From a virus: DNA of 37,880 nt. The stretch covers positions 1-37,880 of the IMG/VR virus record IMGVR_UViG_3300006751_000042; one strand, 5' to 3'. The notes under the pieces are model-generated. The model saw only the letters and a program-made list of their open reading frames with translations, searched no databases and had not been told where the DNA came from. Below, one piece after another: positions 36,847-37,880 of the stretch. The translations under genes were made by a program, and so were the position numbers. The stretch's first letter is position 1. Each line of letters starts with the position of its first letter.

Positions 36847-37133
36847 CACTTCTCCCCGATGATAACGGCCCTCCGGTAACTGTAATCCGAATGGAAGCGG
36901 TGACCTTTACGACCAACCAGTGCTCCTTCCTTAAACTCGTAGACCTTACCCTCTTTAAGCGTGATCGTCGGGGGATCGTATAAGGCGCTCGCGTTCGCGC
37001 TTGATGCGTTGGGCAACTCGTTCCATGAGCAGCTTGTCAGCGGGAGAACCGCCAGCGGCCAGAGCATCAAGACGATCTTCAAGAGCGTCGAGGTGCCTGT
37101 CTCTTTGGAGCCTGATGTGTTCGATGTAGGCAT
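36846..37133 (-). CDS. Outer-membrane spanin-like lipoprotein (Rz1-like)
   Basis: The 95-residue protein has a hydrophobic signal segment (residues 17-32) ending in a lipobox L-T-S-C at 32-35, so the mature chain would be about 61 residues, attached by Cys35 to lipid. It starts inside the inner-spanin gene in another frame and runs past its end. This overlap is the hallmark of Rz/Rz1 spanin pairs, which fuse inner and outer membranes in the last step of lysis. The mature part lacks the proline richness of classical Rz1, so I rate the function as likely rather than proven. Confidence 0.68.
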   Translation of the reverse strand: MPTSNTSGSKETGTSTLLKIVLMLWPLAVLPLTSCSWNELPNASSANASALYDPPTITLKEGKVYEFKEGALVGRKGHRFHSDYSYRRAVIIGEK

Positions 37134-37170
37134 GGAGCGCAGCAGTCAGCAGTTGGAAAAAGAGCTTCAC
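36955..37170 (-). CDS. Inner-membrane spanin-like protein (Rz-like)
   Basis: The 71-residue frame starts at GTG 37170, which overlaps the stop of the holin-like gene (GTGA). It has an N-terminal hydrophobic segment (residues 4-18, LFFQLLTAALHAYIEHI region) followed by a charged helix with heptad spacing (RLQRDRHLDALEDRLDALAAG), as in the periplasmic coiled coil of Rz. It overlaps the lipoprotein gene in a different frame. It is shorter than most inner spanins. A function as inner spanin is inferred from topology and gene overlap. Confidence 0.62.
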   Translation of the reverse strand: MKLFFQLLTAALHAYIEHIRLQRDRHLDALEDRLDALAAGGSPADKLLMERVAQRIKRERERLIRSPDDHA

Positions 37171-37346
37171 TTAGATTTCGCACGGCCCACATTCAGGGCT
37201 AGCCACGACACCACGCGATTTATGCGATTCACCCAAATGTTATCCGATTCATTCGGGGTCATGGTCGCAATGAGTGAAGCCACAGCGATTACGCTGGCCG
37301 CGATTTGCAGAATCTGTTCTGAGTTTTCGTTAAGGTATTGGATCAT
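37167..37346 (-). CDS. 59-residue holin-like membrane protein
   Basis: The peptide starts at ATG 37346 and ends in an overlap with the spanin start. It has a hydrophobic helix ILQIAASVIAVASLIATMTP, then a polar stretch NESDNIWVN and an amphipathic segment VVSWLALNVGRAK. Small proteins with this hydrophobic helix, a TP turn and an ALN-x-G-x-AK end are frequent in phage lysis regions and are often annotated as holins. It would be the first gene of the lysis cassette, as expected for a holin. Function is inferred. Confidence 0.7.
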   Translation of the reverse strand: MIQYLNENSEQILQIAASVIAVASLIATMTPNESDNIWVNRINRVVSWLALNVGRAKSK

Positions 37347-37360
37347 TTTAGTAGGGGGTA

Positions 37361-37880
37361 TTACATCAAATTGGGGGTGTAGGCACCTACACCAGAAGGA
37401 TCAAATTTAATAGAGGGCCTAGCGGCTCCGCGGTGTGCGTCGAGTTGCTCATCGAGCACGGCACGACACGCATCCCAGTGGTAAGTGGACCGCTCCAAGT
37501 CTGCGTTCTCGTCGGCAATGTTGCCGAGCAGCGCGTGTTTGATTGCATTCAAACTGGAAAGATAGACAACGTCCGTGCTGTCGATCAGCGTTTTGAACTT
37601 CCGCTTGAGGAGCAGCCGCAGCGACATGGTCTTGGAATCCCTGTTGTCGATACGGTAGCGGCGGTAGCGGGTGACTTGGTTGGCCTGTCGGAGGTTGTTG
37701 GCGGCTACGCGAGTCACTTCGGGGGATGAGCTTGTCTCGACCCACAACAGTTGAACTGGAGCAGCCAATTCGGTGGTATCTACCCTTATTTCACTAATAC
37801 TGGTTATGTCGTCGGTTACAAGAACTGTGTTCAAACCTGTTGTCCCGTCGCAAGTAAACTTGCCTCCGTCTTCGGAACTC
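37361..37880 (-). CDS. C-terminal part of an unknown, probably structural protein (partial)
   Basis: The frame is open to the right edge of the window without a stop, so at least 172 residues are present and the start lies outside. The visible part is mixed, with a basic middle (NQVTRYRRYRIDNRDSK) and a helical C-terminus (HALLGNIADENADLERSTYHWDAC). No motif is recognised. Its position immediately upstream of the lysis genes is typical of a tail or other virion gene. Confidence 0.6.
   Translation of the reverse strand, partial: SSEDGGKFTCDGTTGLNTVLVTDDITSISEIRVDTTELAAPVQLLWVETSSSPEVTRVAANNLRQANQVTRYRRYRIDNRDSKTMSLRLLLKRKFKTLIDSTDVVYLSSLNAIKHALLGNIADENADLERSTYHWDACRAVLDEQLDAHRGAARPSIKFDPSGVGAYTPNLM

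Overview
This window looks like part of the genome of a tailed double-stranded DNA phage (Caudoviricetes), either free or assembled from a metagenome. The evidence is a terminase pair, a phage-type family A DNA polymerase, a primase-helicase, a lysis cassette with overlapping spanin genes, and tightly packed, often overlapping genes. No bacterial housekeeping gene, integrase, tRNA, rRNA, IS element or CRISPR array is visible. The spanin-like pair points to a Gram-negative (two-membrane) host. Most genes start without a recognisable Shine-Dalgarno sequence and several have A/C-rich leaders, which suggests a host lineage that rarely uses that signal. The host cannot be named from the sequence.

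Layout. (1) 1-7117, plus strand: the tail of an unknown gene, then an accessory operon built around a MoxR-type AAA+ ATPase, a DUF3150-like protein and a metallopeptidase/VWA protein. It ends in a chain of very small genes joined by stop/start overlaps, one of which encodes a 28-residue membrane peptide. (2) 7129-24331, minus strand: terminase large subunit, two charged coiled-coil-rich proteins, and one giant 4452-codon gene filling 13.4 kb. The giant protein has an HExxH metalloprotease-like site, hydrophobic segments and a Glu-Pro repeat. By position and character these three look like virion (possibly ejected) proteins. (3) 24361-34290, plus strand: terminase small subunit, two small genes, a RuvC-like resolvase, an SNF2-like helicase, a Cas4-like nuclease with a probable Fe-S cluster, a probable ssDNA-binding protein, a candidate structured RNA plus terminator, a family A DNA polymerase with leucine at the position of E. 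coli Phe762, and a primase-helicase. This is a complete-looking replication and recombination module. (4) 34259-37880, minus strand: the end of a structural gene, a holin-like peptide, overlapping inner and outer spanin candidates, a second small membrane protein, an amidase, a small HExxH protein, a T4-type lysozyme and a nuclease-like protein.

How the parts work together. The plus-strand module copies and recombines the genome. The terminase subunits are split across a 29-bp divergent junction and package it. The minus-strand block probably makes large internal or ejected proteins, and the right-hand minus block lyses the cell. The role of the MoxR/VWA operon is unknown; related ATPase-VWA pairs remodel protein complexes. 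Portal, capsid and tail genes must lie outside the window, probably upstream of the lysis block. The most interesting items are the giant protein, the structured RNA before the polymerase, the MoxR/VWA operon with a truncated copy of its own peptidase domain nearby, and the lysis cassette.
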